Source: CAZUFB01 sp048173955 | GTDB lineage: Bacteria > Actinomycetota > Coriobacteriia > Coriobacteriales > UMGS124 | Assembly (NCBI GenBank): GCA_048173955.1 | Contig: DBEYOB010000149.1 | Span: 1-61,707 of the forward strand | Length of the DNA: 61,707 bases | Direction of reading: 5' to 3' | Shown: one piece after another, positions 60,676-61,707 of the stretch | Layout of the letters: the number at the start of each line of letters is the position of its first letter | Position numbering within the stretch: the first letter of the stretch is position 1 | Position numbers and translations under genes: made by a program | Notes under the pieces: model-generated | Databases searched by the model: none | What the model saw: the letters and a program-made list of their open reading frames with translations, nothing else | Told to the model about the DNA's origin: nothing

Positions 60676-60852
60676 TGCCTGAATAATCACGCGTTGCGAA
60701 CGATTTTCGGACGTACGTAAGGGCGGGTTGGGGATAGGATGGAGGACTAGCTTTTCGTATTAGAAAGCTAATCTTCTGTTTGGGCTGTACTTGGTCCCTC
60801 GGGCCGCCGCGCCGCTCTTCCCAATCGTTCGCAACCCGCATTTCTTCAGACA
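60676..60852. repeat. inverted-repeat element family C, copy 2
   Basis: A 177-bp element in the 373-bp convergent gap 60615-60987. The arms (about 60676-60707 and 60823-60852) share GTTGCGAACGATT as reverse complements, as in copy 1 at 36498-36685. The interior includes AGAAAGCTAATCTTCT near 60761, the counterpart of the interior motif in copy 1. The remaining gap (60853-60987) is C-rich with a repeated GGTGCCCGCGGCCCT and no gene. Confidence 0.78.
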
Positions 60853-60987
60853 ACGGGTTCTCGGCTGTGCGTCGCAACGAGCCCCCGCTCGCCCGGCGCG
60901 CCCACGCCCTGCCCGGTGCCCGCGGCCCTCCCGGTGCCCGGTGCCCGCGGCCCTTTCCCCTTGCGCCCCATCTTCGCTCGCCCGGCC

Positions 60988-61707
60988 CTACAGCCCGATC
61001 AACCCCTGCAGCTCGTCGCGCGTGTGCACGCCCAGCTTGGCGTAGAGCCGCCGCGCATGGCCGCGCACGGTGTTCTCGCTGATGACGAGCGCCTCGGCGA
61101 TGTAGGCCTTGCTGCGTCCCTTGGCTAGAAGCTTGAGCACGTCGACCTCGCGCTCGGTGAGGTCGTACTCGCGGGCGATCTGCTCGCAGCGCTCGTCGAT
61201 GCTGGCGAACTCCTCGGGGTCGACCTTGCGGCGCAGGTCGGCGAAGATGCGCTGGACGTCGGGGTCGCGCGTCTCGAGGCAGAACACCATGACCACGCCG
61301 AGAAGCCAGAGCAGCGCCACGCCGAGCGTCGTGGTCGACGACGCAATCTCCGTCGTGCGCACGAGCGCGAGGCCCAGATAGTTCGCGCCGGTGTAGTCCG
61401 GGAAGGCTTCGTTCATCGCCTCGATGAAGCTGGCGGCGTCCGCGCAGGTGTCCGCAAGCTCCAACGTCTTTTCCAGATAGGCGATCTTCGCCTCTACGGC
61501 TTCCTGTCCCTCGGGGACGTAGTGGCTGGTCAGCACGAGATCGTAGTCAAAGCCCTTCAGTTCCTCGGCAAAGGCGCTGATATGCTCCTTGCTGGTGAGT
61601 ATGTTGTGGCAGTCGGAGCCGAGCATGTGGATATACACGCAGTTGATCGCGGGGATCTCGATGCCGTAGGCGTCGTCGCCTTCATCGCGGATGATGAAGT
61701 CCACGCC
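60988..61707 (-). CDS. partial in-frame fusion: metallo-hydrolase-like N-terminal part and LuxR-type C-terminal part
   Basis: The 5' end lies beyond the window; 239 codons are present. The first 110 or so residues look like the C-terminal part of a metallo-beta-lactamase-fold hydrolase (IHMLGSDCHNILTSKEHISA, then FPDYTGANYLGL). Directly after this the chain becomes a hydrophobic helix (LGVALLWLLGVVMVFC) and then a LuxR helix-turn-helix (YDLTEREVDVLKLLAKGRSK, with SENTVRGHARRLYAKLGVHT). The second part matches the end of membrane LuxR regulators such as the one at 1313-2707. The composition of the first part is lower in GC. This might be a genuine fusion, a deletion scar, or an assembly chimera; only the region outside the window can tell. 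Confidence 0.7.
   Translation of the reverse strand, partial: GVDFIIRDEGDDAYGIEIPAINCVYIHMLGSDCHNILTSKEHISAFAEELKGFDYDLVLTSHYVPEGQEAVEAKIAYLEKTLELADTCADAASFIEAMNEAFPDYTGANYLGLALVRTTEIASSTTTLGVALLWLLGVVMVFCLETRDPDVQRIFADLRRKVDPEEFASIDERCEQIAREYDLTEREVDVLKLLAKGRSKAYIAEALVISENTVRGHARRLYAKLGVHTRDELQGLIGL

Overview
The window is high-GC DNA (clearly above 60 percent over most of its length) and reads as a chromosomal segment of an anaerobic gut actinobacterium of the class Coriobacteriia, most likely Eggerthellaceae. The signs are the number of Tat-exported flavoprotein reductases, each with its own LysR-type or membrane-anchored LuxR-type regulator, a molybdopterin oxidoreductase operon with TorD-type chaperones, and housekeeping genes (ybaB, recR, purL, metQNI) in actinobacterial style. 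This taxonomic call is inference from gene content; no rRNA or tRNA gene is present to settle it. I saw no CRISPR array and no transposase gene.

Layout. 1-7 kb: a C-terminal fragment that may be dnaX, a methyltransferase, a divergent membrane LuxR regulator and FMN/FAD reductase pair, then ybaB-recR and a shikimate-kinase-like gene. 7-14.7 kb: an S9 peptidase, a LysR regulator followed by a Tat flavoprotein, a frameshifted hypothetical gene, an array of two inverted-repeat elements, and a second LysR. 15-25 kb: a molybdoenzyme operon (catalytic subunit, four-cluster ferredoxin, unknown protein, TorD, UvrD-like protein, haem-b membrane protein), followed by a separate TorD-like gene. 25-36 kb: another flavoprotein, a secreted duplicated-domain protein, three GNAT acetyltransferases, a MerR regulator, TrmL, TraX-like protein, VanY-like peptidase, and an overlapping glycosyltransferase/acyltransferase pair. 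36-43.6 kb: the methionine transporter operon metQ-metN-metI with a long 5' leader, then a divergent flavoprotein/LysR pair. 43.7-47.5 kb: purL. 48.5-57.7 kb: a two-gene island of clearly lower GC. 57.8-61.7 kb: a DUF4012 membrane protein, a YhcH-family protein, and a truncated in-frame fusion of a metallo-hydrolase tail to the end of a membrane LuxR regulator.

Most notable points. (1) The lower-GC island at 48525-57723 holds two giant genes separated by one base: a 1457-residue protein with about six MBG/YDG-type Ig-like repeats and no signal peptide, and a 1607-residue DEAH helicase with several zinc ribbons and a DUF1998-type C-terminus. The architecture resembles type III Druantia (DruH-DruE) antiphage systems, but the repeat array would be new. 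(2) The metQNI leader contains a ribosome-binding site and a 31-codon reading frame with eight Met codons, overlapping a perfect 10-bp inverted repeat. This fits ribosome-mediated attenuation by methionine supply. (3) At least four families of long imperfect inverted repeats (arms of about 30-65 bp, elements of about 180-245 bp) are scattered between genes, without transposase. (4) The molybdoenzyme operon includes an unexpected UvrD-like ATPase gene.

In working together, the flavoproteins and the molybdoenzyme are probably separate substrate-inducible terminal reductases exported by Tat. The TorD proteins would load cofactor or guard export, and the haem-b membrane protein and the ferredoxin subunit would bring electrons from the quinone pool. 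All similarity statements are from reading the sequence by eye; no database search was run.
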